A stretch of DNA of 64,000 nucleotides from Polytrichum commune (GCA_950295325.1 OX485805.1:41502758-41566757); one strand, 5' to 3'. Positions 22,358-35,567 are shown, counted from the first letter of the stretch. The notes: generated from the sequence alone by a model not told the origin. Made by a program: numbers and translations.

Positions 22358-24241
22358 CAATGATCGGGGAGAACCGACGGCTAGTGTATTATCAGCCGAT
22401 GGATTTTCCCTCATGGCCGGTCCAAATTTCCAACCATCGGATGGCAATCCGATTGTAATTTCAATCCTCCGGCAATTAGCCGATGTACTAGAAAATGTCC
22501 TGGAAATTTAGCCGATTCATCTTGTGAGTTACCGGATTTTAGCCGGAAGAAGTATTCAAGTACTGGCCGATACCCATGAAATGGTAACCAATACCCTCCT
22601 GGTCATGAGCAGGGGTATCAGGCATGTACGGAGGTCATGAGCATGGGTATCAGCCATGTATGGAGGTCATGAGCATGGGTACCAGCCGTGTATGGAGGGA
22701 TGCAGGTTCGAACTTCGCACCTCCCTCAACGCGCACTTCAACTTCCTGCTTTGGACTGAGTCCTCTTGCAAAGCTCCAAGCTTACAACTCCATCATCTAC
22801 TAGCCTCTCTCACTTCTGCTCAGTTAGGCTCACAATTTTCGTTGAGTTATGACCGTCATTCAAACCAACAAATTCCATCACCCTGCACAGGAGCTATACT
22901 ATCAGCACATGGCAATCATCCGACATTGGTGAAAGGAGGCCGACACTCAAGGAACATCCACATTTTCGCCGAGGTTTTGTGTTTTGCCGTGATTGTTTTG
23001 TGTTTAGGGTTTGCTCTGAGATCAGGTGGGGAAGTTCGTTGTTTAATTCTTCTAGTGGATTTCCTATTATACCCCAATTTGGGCCTCCATGTGGATATCT
23101 ACAACGCTTATCAAGTGAAATTAGAGGTTCTAAGTTTCATTCTATAGACTTGATTCGGGATCCTTTGGGTCGTGACTTAGAGAGTGCTTTGGACTTTCAA
23201 AAAACTTATTCTGAAGCGGTTTGTAGTGCTTTAGAAGCAAGATTTGTTGACAATGACATTATAGATTGTTTTAAAATTCTTAATCCTTTACACATGCCTC
23301 GTAGACAAGTAGGTTTGGCTTCTTGGGGTGTTGTGGAGTTGGATAGGTTGTTGCAGCAATACGGTGTACAAAAAACACAAGGAGTTCAAGTCCTTCCGCC
23401 GTTGGTGAATGCAACACTGTGCAAGCAAGAGTTTTTTGCTTTCAAGATACAAGGAAGTACATAGTGGATGGATCTTACTTTTGCAGATGTATGGACATCA
23501 ATTTCTTGGTCTCCATCTTTGAAAGTGAAGTATTCTAACCTTTTGATTCTTGCTGAGATTGCTAAGTGCCAACGTGTGAGTACTGCAACATGTGAAAGGG
23601 CGTTTTCTATTCAAAATACTATTAAACAAAAACTTCGTAATCGAATGTCTACATCTAACTTAGAAAGTATGATGCTTGTTGCTATAGAAGGCCCAGACAA
23701 TGATTTTGATGACATTCTAACAAGTGCTCTAGATCTTTGGAAGGATGATGCTAAGTTTCGCTATTTGTATAGCAATCCCGAGCGTTGTTTGTCTAGGGCA
23801 TCGGATGTTGCACTTGAGGAAGTACCCTAAACCTTAAACTTTTTGAATTATGCAACCTTTCCATGACCAAATCCAATTGCTTCTATGAAGAATTGGGGGA
23901 TCCTTGGCCTTCAACCGGTGAAGGCATTGCTAGGTTCAATTCCTACCAAGGATATTAACTCTTCAAATTTAAAGTTTTGAACATGCATTTCTTTTCACTT
24001 ATTCAAGATTTTGTACTAAGAAATGATTTCTAATAAATTTTCATACATTTTTTAAACAATTAGTGCCGATATGAATTCAATTTAATCGGATCTTGGCCGA
24101 TGAAAATATGAAAATATAGGCAATTGGCCGATTGATTTTACAAAAGACCGGCTCTTGCCGATGTAAATTGGAAAACAGCCGACCCTTCGTAGCAACTACC
24201 GGCAATTAGCCACTAAGGCTTCAAAAACTTCCCGAACTCTG
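22358..24241 (+). mobile_element. 1.9-kb hAT element nested in block B
   Basis: CTTGAGAT occurs on both sides (22350-22357 and 24242-24249) and once in block A (16369-16376), giving an exact 8-bp target duplication and an empty site. The ends are imperfect inverted repeats: CAATGATCGGGGAG at left, complement of CAGAGTTCGGGAAG at right (10 of 14). GCCGAT-type motifs are repeated near both ends, as expected for hAT subterminal binding sites. Three 32-bp tandem units start at 22601, 22633 and 22665. Inside is a transposase tail, so it looks like an internally deleted derivative. Confidence 0.88.
22979..23830 (+). pseudogene. hAT transposase, C-terminal part, one in-frame stop
   Basis: A single frame runs from 22979 to 23830, broken only by TAG at 23462-23464. 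The convincing part begins near 23150 (IRDPLGRDLESALDFQKTY), continues through PPLVNATLCKQEFFAFKIQ, and after the stop reads WTSISWSPSLKVKYSNLLIL and CQRVSTATCERAFSIQNTIK, then NRM...LESMMLVAIEGP. This order matches the C-terminal third of plant hAT transposases, including the dimerisation segment. The N-terminal zinc finger and most of the RNase-H-like core are missing, so it cannot be active. It is a different hAT lineage from the tails in blocks A and B. Confidence 0.85.
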
Positions 24242-24439
24242 CTTGAGATGATGCTTCCCCCGAAGTCAAAAATCATACAAAATTCATTTTAAAGTTCCTG
24301 GCCGCCAATAGGGGGCCTCCATAAAGACAGTGCACTGTTACCGATGGGGGAAGTTAAAGTTCCCCCCACAAACTTATAGGGGAGGTAGATTTGGGCAGGG
24401 GTAGCCGCCTGGCTAGAAATTTCAGATTTTCTGGACCTG

Positions 24440-24764
24440 ACCGAAAATTGTTGCCCGTCCGCTCGGCTTCAAAAAAACCATTGTCCTTGCATTCTTGAAG
24501 ACCACTCATCCACAAATCCCATATTGAGTGCACTTCACCTTCAAGGTCCAAAATCCATTATATATGTTTACTTTCATTAAGTAAATAAACAATTGACTCG
24601 GATTTCATTTTCAAATTGAAATTGCCATTAAAGTATGTAAAGAACTTGGAAGTCAAAAATATTATAAAACCCTCATTAGCACCGAGGTTATGATTTTTGT
24701 GACTTGCCATTGCAAGGGTCTTTGTCATTATTAAAACTTCAGTTGTATTGGGTTGAAATGACAC
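24440..24764 (-). repeat. Inverted R1-type section in block B
   Basis: Same as 16545-16895 with a few substitutions; the minus frame again has the stop after ESKHI and then EVHSIWDLWMSGLQECKDN. See R1 at 7708-9155. Confidence 0.7.
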
Positions 24765-24892
24765 GTATTACTAGGTTACTTAAGTACTATAAATTGCAAC
24801 TCAAGTATCCGGAAAGCATAACCCATAACATTAGGAGAACTTCCCACACTCACTTACATACTTAAGTTCAGCCTTATCCTGTAATTTTCTTT

Positions 24893-25015
24893 TGCAATCT
24901 GGAAGGCTCTACAACTGAGACGGTGATGAGAGAGGTGTTGGAAGGTAAGTACAAGGCCGACAAGACCATTGTTTATGGTCTCTTGTGGATGTATTTCCAC
25001 AATTGTTTTGTGCAG
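24893..25015 (+). pseudogene. Class III peroxidase first-exon fragment (block B)
   Basis: An uninterrupted frame reads TETVMREVLEGKYKADKTIV then YGLLWMYFHNCFVQ and meets GTATGT, a good splice donor. In class III peroxidases the first intron commonly falls just after FHDCFVQ, so the exon and its donor seem to have been taken together from genomic DNA rather than from a transcript. Tryptophan replaces the distal arginine and asparagine the aspartate, so the active site is lost. The exon lies between transposon parts. Family identification is by motif only. Confidence 0.6.
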
Positions 25016-25292
25016 GTATGTGAATGAACAATCTGCCCCAACATATCTCGAAAAGTGATGTTTTGGCTGGTTAAATAGTGGGCTAATTATGAGGCGTCTG
25101 AGCTTGACATGAGGATGATTTGAGGTAGACTTTGTAAAGTGCATAGATCCCCTCCAAATTGAGTATAATGTACAATGTACAATTCACAATGCATGAAATG
25201 AAGCTAGATTGGAAGCATTATTGTTGTTGGGTTTGTGATTTCAATCCCATCAATTTGAATTGGCACACAAATTAGCCTAAACTTATGCAACC

Positions 25293-25511
25293 ATGGCACT
25301 CATTCCATCAAGTACATCTATTTGTGAGAGAGGATTCTCCAAACAAAATGCAATCAAAAGCCACTTGCACAATAGGTTGAACTTGAAGACCCTTGATGCT
25401 CTTATGCGGGTCTCTCCTTGTGGGCTTGAAGTGGATGCAATGGATTGGGCTACAATGGCTAACATTTGGAAAAACATGCGAGACCGAAGGATCCTTACAC
25501 TCGATTCATAG
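25293..25511 (+). pseudogene. hAT transposase C-terminal remnant, block B
   Basis: 72 codons, nearly identical to 17423-17641 (one residue changed near the end). Too few differences to tell selection from recent duplication. Confidence 0.8.
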
Positions 25512-25588
25512 TTTTTTGTTTCAAATCAAGATTATATTTTGATTCTTCAAAACATTAGGTTTTCTAAAATATTGTGTAACCCAAAATT

Positions 25589-28266
25589 TCCGATGGTAAA
25601 TATACGTTCCATCACATTCCTTAAGTGTCCGTCAAATAGAGTATCCCAACTTGGAAGATTTGCTATGGGTTGTGTGAGTGTGTGGTTGGGGGGGGGGGGT
25701 CAAGCAAATCCCACAATGCGACTCTGAAGTGCATGGTGATACACCATCCAAGAGCTTCCTACCAACTGTGAATGACGGCACTTGATACAATATTTGGCAT
25801 GTCCCCCAAATTTGAACTCCTGGTCTTACTCAAGAGAATAAACATGCAAATCATCTCGGTACTAGGAATTAGGGTGAGAGGGAATCAATCCTCAGGGAGT
25901 GCACTATTCATTAAAACCAAAGCATCACGTGCGTGCATGCCCCTTATTAAAATACCCATGTATACATTTTATTTTTGCTAAAATCAAGCAATATACTTAC
26001 AAATCTCATTGCTTCAAAATACATTTTCATACGTACACAAGGGTCCAAAAACAAATACAAAAATTGTATATAACATGTGTACAAATGTTTGGAAATGCAA
26101 AAATATGGCCCTATTATATGTATAATATCAAATCATGGATTTTTAGTTATAAAGTCGTTACTTAGTGGATGAAAAAACACATGATTCTTGGTCCAGGTCT
26201 GACTTGAACGCGTAAACGCGTAAATGCGTACTTTACATATATTTTTCTATAGCCTCATGTATATCTACTTCTTGCTTAATAGCAATATGTCTCTTGTATG
26301 TACATTTTGTACATGCTTGTTTTAAATAATACCCCTTTTGTGCACCCACGTGTATAAATACAGTACTTGAACAGTGCACTCCCTGGGAATCAATCGTATA
26401 CGAGTATAGTATCTCTCATCCATCTAACATAAAAACTTGATTCCTCTATAGATTCGTTGTTGATTCATCTCAAATGACCCCCAAGTAGATTAATTTCGGG
26501 TCTTTGAAGCTAATTTCAGTGTCAAATCAATTAAACAAATGTAATCTCCATGTTGCAAACTATTTTAGGGCTTTTGTGTTGGATGAATGAGAACACACTT
26601 ATATACAGAATTCCCTCTCTTCGGGAGTTTACAGATAACTCCTACCATTTGTATCATTTTGTACCATAACATTATAGAGTTCAGTATGTACAGTGCTTGG
26701 GCTGGAAATAAGCCAAAATTTTATTGTTATTATACTTGGTATATTCACACAACATAGCACTACATTGACAAATTCATGCTAAAGACTTGGGTGAGGCAAT
26801 GTAGTGATATTATTAGAATGGAACAATTAATATCGGTTGAATAATGCTATGTGCCATTTTTGTTTGTGAATTTTATGTAATAAGTGACTCCAATCAAAAC
26901 AAAGTAGCCAAGATCGTAGACGTGCACTACTACCTAGTAGTTACCAACATATCATTATAGCATGGATATTTTATAGTGAATGTTGCATAGCATTATCCAA
27001 TTGAGTTTGTACGCTGGGTGGAACCGTGAATAAGCCAAATTCTAGTTGGAATTATACTTTGTTTATTCTCTCAGCACAACATGTTTAATCCTGGTAAACT
27101 CAGGTGACCCAATGTCATTATTATTATTATTAAAACAGAATAATTGCTAGGATTTAAATGATATTATGTGATCTTCCTTCCTCTATATATATAGTGTTTG
27201 TGATGAGAGGCATCAATATGAGCGCATCAGGCAAAGGGTTAGGCTATATGGGGGTCGAACGGCAACTTCATACATACACAATAGAATTAATTGATAAGTA
27301 TCGGGATCGATTGGCATCACATTGTCTTAATGATCCCTTCTCTGAGTGTAACCAGAAAACCTTGGAGGGCTTCTTTGAGTTTTAGATGCCGACATGGTTT
27401 ATCGTTGTATATCTAAGAATCTTCTCGTTATCTTTGCCATCTATATGCACATGCCTCTCTTTGCTCCTCTCACCACTTGTGTACTCCTTAAATAAAATCA
27501 AACGTAAGAAAAAAAAATTTGTCAAAGTTTTTTGCCCCAAAATAAAGAAAATGGACTTCCTTCCTTAGTTTTATTTTTGGCATACTAACACAAGTGTTGA
27601 AGCGGCAAATATGGAGATTCCATCGGAAAACTTAAGTTCGTCCCCATTTTGATGACTTTTCAATTAACTTTCAAGCACATGGAGGACCGACCCCTAGGTA
27701 CAGATGAACCGGTTGAAGTTCAAGACCTTGGTAAAATTAGAGGAATAAAGAGAAAATGCCTCAAATGAATAAAAGAAAACCTGAAAATATGGACTCATAT
27801 ATTTGTAAGTAGTGCGAGTTTGGACATTCGTGAGGCCCGAGTTGGGTGGGGCGAAAGACAAGAATGGAAGGAAAAGTGTTCTCCTTTAATTTGCTCTTGG
27901 CAACAACACTCGAGGAAGGGAAGAAAATTAAAGAAGAAGAAGAAAACAAACGGACTCACTCAGTTAGGTTAGTTGGCTGCATGAAGCAACCCAGCATGCC
28001 TGCATGAGTGCCATTGATGAATGTTTTGTTTTTTGTTTTTTTTTTGGAGACAGAAGGCCGACAGGCCAGCGCCAAAGCACAGGAGGCAGTTGATCACCTG
28101 GCAAGTTTTCCGTCAAGTAGAGTGAAGATTTCACAGTCGGTATTTGAACCGCCAACCTCTTCCTTGAGATTTGGGTATCTCCCCACCATCATCTGGTAGT
28201 TTAAGGTCATCTCGGACCATTGACGAATGTATTGTTCTCGTGAGCGAAATTTCAAAAGCCCAGAGG
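25589..28266. other. Intergenic, no gene recognised
   Basis: AT-rich. A poly-G run lies near 25688-25700. Around 28050-28190 a frame is open but unremarkable. Confidence 0.5.
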
Positions 28267-29430
28267 TTCATTTAAAGGGGAGCTTGGGAAAGGATGACCC
28301 ATAATATTAGTAAGCACTCGGATCTCCTTTGTGGCGGTCGGAGTGGATAAAGTGTGTGTTTGTAGTAATATGAAGTGGTGTTCGCAAGGCCATGGCTATA
28401 GGAGACAAGGGGAAATTATCATATGTGAGTATACCTCTCATTCATCCAACATTAAAGCCTTGAAATACCATAATACCTTTACCACTTTGGCATTGATTAA
28501 CCTAATTTAAGGAAAACCACAAATTTGGAAATTTTCTTTTAAATTGATAAAAATTAGTATGGGAAAGCTCATTTTTCTTTAAATTCGGAATTGGCAAACC
28601 CAAAAAGCCAAATTACAATCAATAGTTGCCTACAAATGGCCAAGTGAAAAAGGTGCTACAGTCATATGTCTGCTATGTCCCTTTCAATGGTAAGTCACAA
28701 GAATCATAACCGCAATCCTAATGAGGGTTTTGTAATATTTTTGACTTCCAAGTTAATTACATGTTTTTATTGACGGTTTCACTTCGAAAGTGAAATCCCA
28801 ATCAATTGTTTATTTACTCAATGGAAGTGAACATATATATTGGATTATGAACCTTTGAGATGAAGTGCACTCAATATGGGTTATATGGACAATATGGGTT
28901 ATATGGTCAAGCGACCTTCAAGAATGCACGGCCAATATTATTTTTCAAAGTCAGGCGGAGCGGGCGGGGACCATGGGCTTCATCTGGGCAGTGAAGCAGG
29001 CGTGCCCAGCGAGGGACCCAACCTTGGGCAGATGTGAACTAGCCCAGGGCATATTTTGAGAGGAGATGCTCAAAGTATAAGATGGGGAGGTGTGTAACTT
29101 AATGTGCGAGTCCCTACCCAATCCATGAGATTTAGGTTTTGACCTCGATAAGTTTTGGAACAAGTGTGAATGGGAGTAGCTCATACATGTGGAAGTAATG
29201 ATGAAGTAGAGTGAGAGGGCATAGATGATGGGGAGGGGGGGGGGGAGGAGGTTTAACCAAGGGTGTCGAGAGAACAAGGTGCATCGTCGTGATCTTAAGG
29301 ACGGGCTTGCTCATCACTTGTATTTTTCTTATAGCTCATGGTTGGGAAGAACAAGCTTTTGAAGAATACACGCACTCTATTTTGGTGGACGTTGCACCCA
29401 AGGGGAATTCTAACCTCTTTACCACATAGC
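28267..29430 (+). repeat. Repeat R1, copy 2 (empty site for the MITE)
   Basis: Same direction as 7708-9155, without the 319-bp MITE. The target AGTGTGTG lies at 28351-28358. It contains the R1 internal section at about 28675-28965 and a poly-G run near 29231. The frame seen in copy 1 is broken here. Confidence 0.85.
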
Positions 29431-32157
29431 ATAACGAAGATATGCATTTGGCCGTGTGATATCGAACGTGTGGGGGATTGAGGGAGTGGAATATTTAAAG
29501 GCAGCGGCAAACACGGACTTTACGAGCAAGGTTTCAGCAAGTTCCGATAAACCCCAGTGATCGTCATCAAGATCAAGATCGTTTTGAAGGTGCACGACAA
29601 GAAACCGTGGCATGGGAGAATTCACTACACTAGAGTAATCTCCCACTTAAGTACACACCCATTTAAGTACGCATCCTGGTGAAGTGCACAATTTTTCTGA
29701 CAAAAATCAGGGTTCATACTCTATTGTTTGGACATGTCACGTAGAGTCATTTGCTGCAAATGCATGAATTTTTTACGCATGGCATTTAATGCCGGTTTGG
29801 TGACGTTTTGTTGAAATGTCTCACACGGTCGTTGTAGTTCATCATGCTTTTGTGCAATTTCCGTTTGAACATCGGAGCAAAGCAATTGGTCATCGATGCC
29901 AAGGACGGTTACGGGTAGAGAGCTTCAATGCCTTTGAAGCCGGTATCACTTTCAGATTCAACAAGGATTTCACATCATTGGGCTTCGGTCAAGCGGGTTG
30001 CCTTTGGTTTCAACCGTTTCCCGTCGCAATTTATCGAACCAGAGGGTCTAGAAAGCGATATAAGTAAAGTGCGCACCAACGGCTCCAGTTCAAAGTGCAT
30101 ACTCAAGCGGAAGATTATTGTACGTATTGTATTTAGTGCTATATGATATTTTATGTCACTGTGGTGACTTTTCTAGTAACACTTCTTATGAAGAAGTTTA
30201 GAAATGTTTTTGTCCCCATTTACTTTGGTTCATCCAGTCTTGGTATATTCTGCATCTTAACAATCCGCAATGAATATATTGTCATGTGGATGAAAATTCA
30301 CTTAGTAATTGACAATAACCGCAACATTGTAAATCTATAATGTCCAAAATTGTCAACAAGGGATGACAAATAATTGTAGGTTTGCATTTAGTGTTGGTGA
30401 CACTACATGGGCGGTTTACAATGAGTATCGAGCAAGACAAATAAAATTGGTGACACTTAATATAATATTTAGTGTAGTGTAGTGTAGTGTAGTAGGAAGA
30501 AGGGTCAGTTTCATATGGGCCCCATGGCATGGAGAAAAAACATTTATGTGTCATGGCCAAACATGGATGAATAATGTTTAATGGATTTTCTTTAACGTAT
30601 GAGAGTTGTGTCATTTCTTTGTAATGTGATAAGGTTTGTGAAAATTTTGTTATATGTTTAGTTATTCATTCAAGATTATTCACGAGATTCCACGTTCATT
30701 ATTGAATGTCCATGGAGGAATGTTCAATATTTGTTTAATTTAGAGATCTTCTTGTTTGTTTTCCCTCTTGCAAATTGTGATTTACCCATCTATTAAAGTG
30801 AGTCAGCTTCCCAAGTTACTAATGTACGAGAGAGGGAATTACCAGATACAAGCATGTCTCTCATTCATCCAACATAGAAGCACTAAAATAGTGTACATTC
30901 CAAAGGTTACTAATTTTTGTTATTTGGACACTGGATGTACATTTAAAGACCCCAAATTAATATTACTCAAGTCATTTGAAATTATGAAAATCCTATGGAT
31001 CTTCCCTCAAAGATTTCATTATTTACCGACAAATGTCATATAAATTGTTGGACAATGTAGACCATGAAAGATTTTATTTGGTAAACCCTTACATTTCAAG
31101 GTAAACTTTATAGCTTGTCATGAATCAAAGTTGTGTGTTACGAGAAATACCATAGATTGTGTAGAAAAATCTAGTTTGGAATCACCAATCTTTTTTACCA
31201 CAATATTGCCAATTTTTGAGTTCATGTTCAAAATCAAGAACATTCACAATCTTATTGTAAATGAGATTTTTTACAAATTCTCAATCAAATTGTAACTTGG
31301 TGTAATTTGACAATCATTTGAGAAGAATTTGAATGTACATATGTTCATTTTGAGAACATACGTTCACTAGTATACAAATTTAGTGTATTGTACCAATAAA
31401 GAATTTAGTGTAGCGCACCCATATTATTTACCCTGAATAGTGTACTCACTAATGAAATTGGGGGGCCTTGAACTTGGTCAATGTCGGTCCAGGAGTGGCC
31501 TTGTCATATAGAGTGCTTCAAAGCACATTGCTATAGATGTGAGTTGCAAGGAGTTGGTGGGCTAGGACATCCAAGTGAGGGCCATGAGGTCCAAGGTTGT
31601 TGTCCCTTATCCACCACTCTTGGCCTAGCCTTGTAGGTGCCTATGTACCTAAGGTCCCCTCAAAGGAGGCCCACCAACATGTTGGGTAGGCTTTTAAACG
31701 AGATAAATATAGTTATTCAATTTCAAATGTTCCTTCAAATCACCCATGGAAATTACAAATATGTCCTATTTTGCGATAATTACCATGAACAAAAAAATCT
31801 AGTTGTTGGAACGAAGAATCTATCAATGTTTTAAAATAAACATTTTGACATCGGTTGAAAGATGGAAGGGCCAAATCTTACATGTCTTCATTGCGTGAGA
31901 ACTTGCACCCATAAGCCCATAGTGGTTCAAGTTTATGTCACATTGACAGTAGGTTGTTTAATTCTACAATTTTGAAGTGAGGAAGTTGAAAATGCACAAA
32001 AAGTCATGTGAACCTAGAAACTTGCTCCACCTATCCTTGGCCCTTGCAATTCACAAGTGGTCTCTTTATTAATATAATACATGACGGTAGCTCTTCCATG
32101 AACATCTTTGAACAACACTACCTAGAGTGATCCTTAAGTCTATGAATCAAGATTTGG
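29431..32157. other. Intergenic with a MITE-like end
   Basis: At 30455-30492 the sequence GACACTTAATATAATATTTA runs into GTGTAGTGTAGTG..., a MITE terminus followed by a GTGTA microsatellite. Short open frames (29419-29646 minus, 29816-30146 plus) have protein-like composition but match no family I know. Confidence 0.4.
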
Positions 32158-32325
32158 ATGAGTTGGTGAAAGGTAGGTTTGGGAGCATATGCACAAAGTG
32201 ACTCCCACTTAGTGATAAATCACATTCATGGCTTTTTAGACCGAGCTAGCCTTGCTAGGTTCAAGAGGAACCATGATTTTAGGGAGGCATGCCCCATGGG
32301 TCACATCCAATTATAGATCCAAAGT
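32158..32325 (+). repeat. Direct repeat, about 165 bp, copy 1
   Basis: Shares GCACAAAGTGACTCCCACTT, GATAAATCACATTCATGGCT and GGTTCAAGAGGAACCATG with 32691-32855. Divergence is moderate, so the duplication is not recent. Confidence 0.8.
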
Positions 32326-32690
32326 TCTCTCAAAGGTTGTTGGATTGAAGGAGGAGGTCGGAGTCTCATTCATGTTTCAAAGTTAGGTTTTGATACAACA
32401 AGCTCTAATGAGCTCTTAACCCTTAAGTTCTTGGAGTGTATTGTGGTTTCAGTGAATCATCTAAAAAATAAGCTTTCCAAAGTTCAATATTTATTGTACC
32501 CAAAAGAAAAAGTTGTTGCTAATGATTTTAAGATCACACCAATACGATAGTAAACATTTAGTCATTTTCATGATTTGTTTGTAGTCCATGTAGAATAATT
32601 AAACTTCAAGAAATTGTGATAAATATATGCAATACAATCATAGTCCAAACTTCCAATATTATATTGAATAAATATAAACTTTTGAAGTAA

Positions 32691-32855
32691 GTTGGCTGAA
32701 AGGTGAGTTCAAGAACGTAAGCACAAAGTGACTCCCACTTAATGATAAATCACATTCATGGCTTGTTAGATCGAGCTAGTTGATAGGTTCAAGAGGAACC
32801 ATGGTTTAAGGGAGACATGTCCCATGGGTCACACCCAATCATAGTCCAAACTCTC
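32691..32855 (+). repeat. Direct repeat, about 165 bp, copy 2
   Basis: Second copy, 530 bp downstream of the first, same direction. Confidence 0.8.
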
Positions 32856-33637
32856 AAGATTATATTGAATAAAGATACACTTTTGAGGTGAGAAAAAGAG
32901 TCCATAGAAATAATATGAATATATTGTATCTAGTAATATATCGATCAAAATAATATGGATATACTATATATAATAATGTATCAACATTGGGAAAAGTTAC
33001 TTCATTCTTGGCTTAAAATATCTTTTTATAACAACCATCTTCTCATATTGGAATGGGATCATCACCACTGACAAGAAAAGTTCATGAGGACCACAATGAT
33101 ACCCATTGTGACCTTCCTAGCACCTTCCTTTTGGATGAATTTGCCTTCAAGAGTCGTCCATAAGCCCAAAACGGGCCTCTCAGCAAGATCAAAGTTAATA
33201 CAAGCACCAAACTCCCCTTTGAGGTACTTTGCGGAGTACTCTCTTGTCCTGAAAACTTTGCAAACTAGAAACAATCCAGGCAATTGGGGGCATGCAAACT
33301 TGGCTGTATTGAACAATATATTCTTCCAATCCTGAGTTGCAAGAGTATGGTGCATGATATTCCAGTGATATTACATTCTGCATTCAAATTTAGTGATGTC
33401 ATGAACAGTTCTACACATTTTCCTGCTGCACTTGCTTCAATTCTCTGTCAACTTCTTCGCCCCAACAGTGGCAATCTTTGTATTCACACCCGCCACCCAA
33501 ACGTGGCTCTCAAGGGATAGAGAACTGGCCATGTGCAGCGAGTTTCAGATGTCCTGTGCTTGCCAGCTTCAAACCATGCTCTTGCTCCCCAACTCATCCT
33601 GTTTAATGACTCATGCACTGCACCCATCGCAGAAAAT

Positions 33638-35401
33638 TCACGATGGCGTGGCTTTGTTCTTCTTGATCAGATCACGAATCTCATCTCCTGATGGTGGCCG
33701 AGGTCCCTCTGGTGGGTACACAACGTATGAACGCTGGAAATAGTGCAAAACACACATGAATATAGTACTAAACTTATCTACGACAATATATGATCCTCAT
33801 TATAGTAATATATGACGTAAAAACACATCCTTGTAAGTATCAAGCACTATTGGACAGGTATGTAGGTCAATGCATTATATCAGTGCATAATATCACAAGA
33901 TTAGTGAATATTTGCACCCCGAGTCATTATTTGGCTCAATACCATCCTAGTACCATATTGATACTAGGGTAATTTTACCTAGGTATGTAAGTTTTTGAAT
34001 GGTATATTGAACCAAATGATATCAAAAACAGAACCCAAAAAAAAAAAATCCTCAAAGACCCATACCATCTGGTATCAGAAAAATTTAAATCCTCGTGATA
34101 TATACCCATGTTGTGTAAAACAAACGTCATACCAATCCAGCACTGCTATCGAGGCTCAGATAACACTTACAGGTATAGGTATCCAGTAAACCACAAATTA
34201 AGGATCCACTATGTTAGCATGCTAGATTCAGACAATCAAAAGGAAGCAACAAAAAACTCAAAATGAAATAGAAAATAAATCACTCATGAAGCAATAGCAA
34301 CAATGTGGCAAGCCATTTGACCAGGGGCCATCCACAACAATCTGCATGGAAAATCCGCATTCCAAGACATTCCTACTGATGAAACCTCATCTGGATGTAT
34401 CCTTCTATCGAGTTTCTGTTGGATAGCACATGCGGATTAAGGCCTCAATTTCGAAACAAGGAAACCAGGCGAGATACGACAAAACCCTGAAGCTCAAAAC
34501 AACAGCCAAATTTTTAATTCATTCAAAAAAGTGCCCTACTGTTAATCAAACAGAGTATCATAAACAAATCACGTAAAGCTCAGCTCAAATAAATTAGATG
34601 AGACAACAAAAAGCCAAAGCTCAATACTGTCCATTTTGAGGGCCTATGTAACCACTTTAGATCACAAAGAAAATGCAAAGAAAACCTTGACTCTCATAAT
34701 CATATGTACATTACACGGTGTCAGGATTTCACGTATTCAAGTGCATTAGCCTCCTGATGGATTTGCTACATCTGTGAGTTTTCGGTAACCCAAACCTGAC
34801 CTGTGTTTTTGGCCCCAAAATGGGCAGCCACATGCTTCATATCAAATTAAGGATTTAAAACGCTGCTCATTGCTTCAGAGAGACCAAAAGCCAACGCTCA
34901 ACGCTGCCCATTTTGAGGGGCCTATGTAACCACTTTAGATCGCAAAGAAAACTGGATTTGCGAATGAATCAAGAATGCCCTGAAAGTGCCTGCGGGCGCC
35001 CAACAGGGCCTCAAACCTTGATTCTCATTTTTCATATCTAAATCATACCATGTCAAAAATCATAAATTCAAGTGCATGAACCTCCTTATAGATTTGCTAC
35101 GTCGTTAAATTACCCGTCGCATCTTTTGAGCACGTTAAGGGTCTCAAGTGCTCAAAGTGTCCGTTATAGGCAAGGTTTTCCTTACTGAAGTCACCATCCA
35201 ACAGTTTCCACGAGTGTTTGAAAAGAGGTGAGGGTTAGGGTTACCCTAAGCCATACTTCGTCCCAAGAGATCAAGCAAAAGAACCTCTCAAAATAAAATC
35301 ACACGTATTTTGTTAATCCCCACCGAACTACATAAAAGCAACGCAGGCAGATTCCTCCTCACTGCTCCGAAATGGGGACACTCACCCTAACCCACTGAAT
35401 T

Positions 35402-35435
<34 letters not shown>

Positions 35436-35567
35436 CACATTGCGAATGATCTTCTCCAGATTCTCGGAGTTGTTAGCGAATGCGTACATCATGACCACAG
35501 GTATGGCCACGTAAGTAGCGAACTTAAAGACCTCTAGCAACCCCTTCTTCCTCCCCACCGACGACAT
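33638..35567 (-). CDS. PET100: PET100-like cytochrome c oxidase assembly protein
   Basis: Two exons, 74 residues. Exon 1 (35567-35439) encodes MSSVGRKKGLLEVFKFATYV through ANNSENLEKIIRN and ends at a GTGAGT donor. Exon 2 (33733-33638) follows an AG and reads RSYVVYPPEGPRPPSGDEIR, then DLIKKNKATPS and a stop. The join is in phase. A single membrane helix spans about residues 12-30 (VFKFATYVAIPVVMMYAF). The layout, a short N-terminus, one helix, an N.E...I segment and a PPE motif, matches the small plant proteins related to yeast and human PET100, which sit in the inner mitochondrial membrane and help build complex IV. The intron is 1,705 bp and begins beside a GA microsatellite. Upstream in-frame codons to 35732 contain no ATG, so 35567 is the start. 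The name rests on resemblance, not on a search. Confidence 0.78.
35405..35433. repeat. (AG)n microsatellite in the PET100-like intron
   Basis: About 29 bp of perfect AG, only a few bases inside the splice donor of exon 1. On the transcript it is a CU-rich run. Confidence 0.9.

Larger units (their letters stand above)
22162..25588 (+). mobile_element. Duplicated block B, interrupted by a hAT insertion
   Basis: Second copy of the block at 16201-17721. It is about 1.53 kb when the insertion (22358-24241) and one target duplication are removed, nearly the same length as block A. It keeps the same order of parts. It is the better preserved copy in the peroxidase-like exon. Confidence 0.75.

Noticed and set aside
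22705-22715. GGTTCGAACTT resembling the B box of a tRNA gene or SINE
   Set aside because: No A box at the right distance and no cloverleaf could be drawn around it; it lies inside the hAT element.
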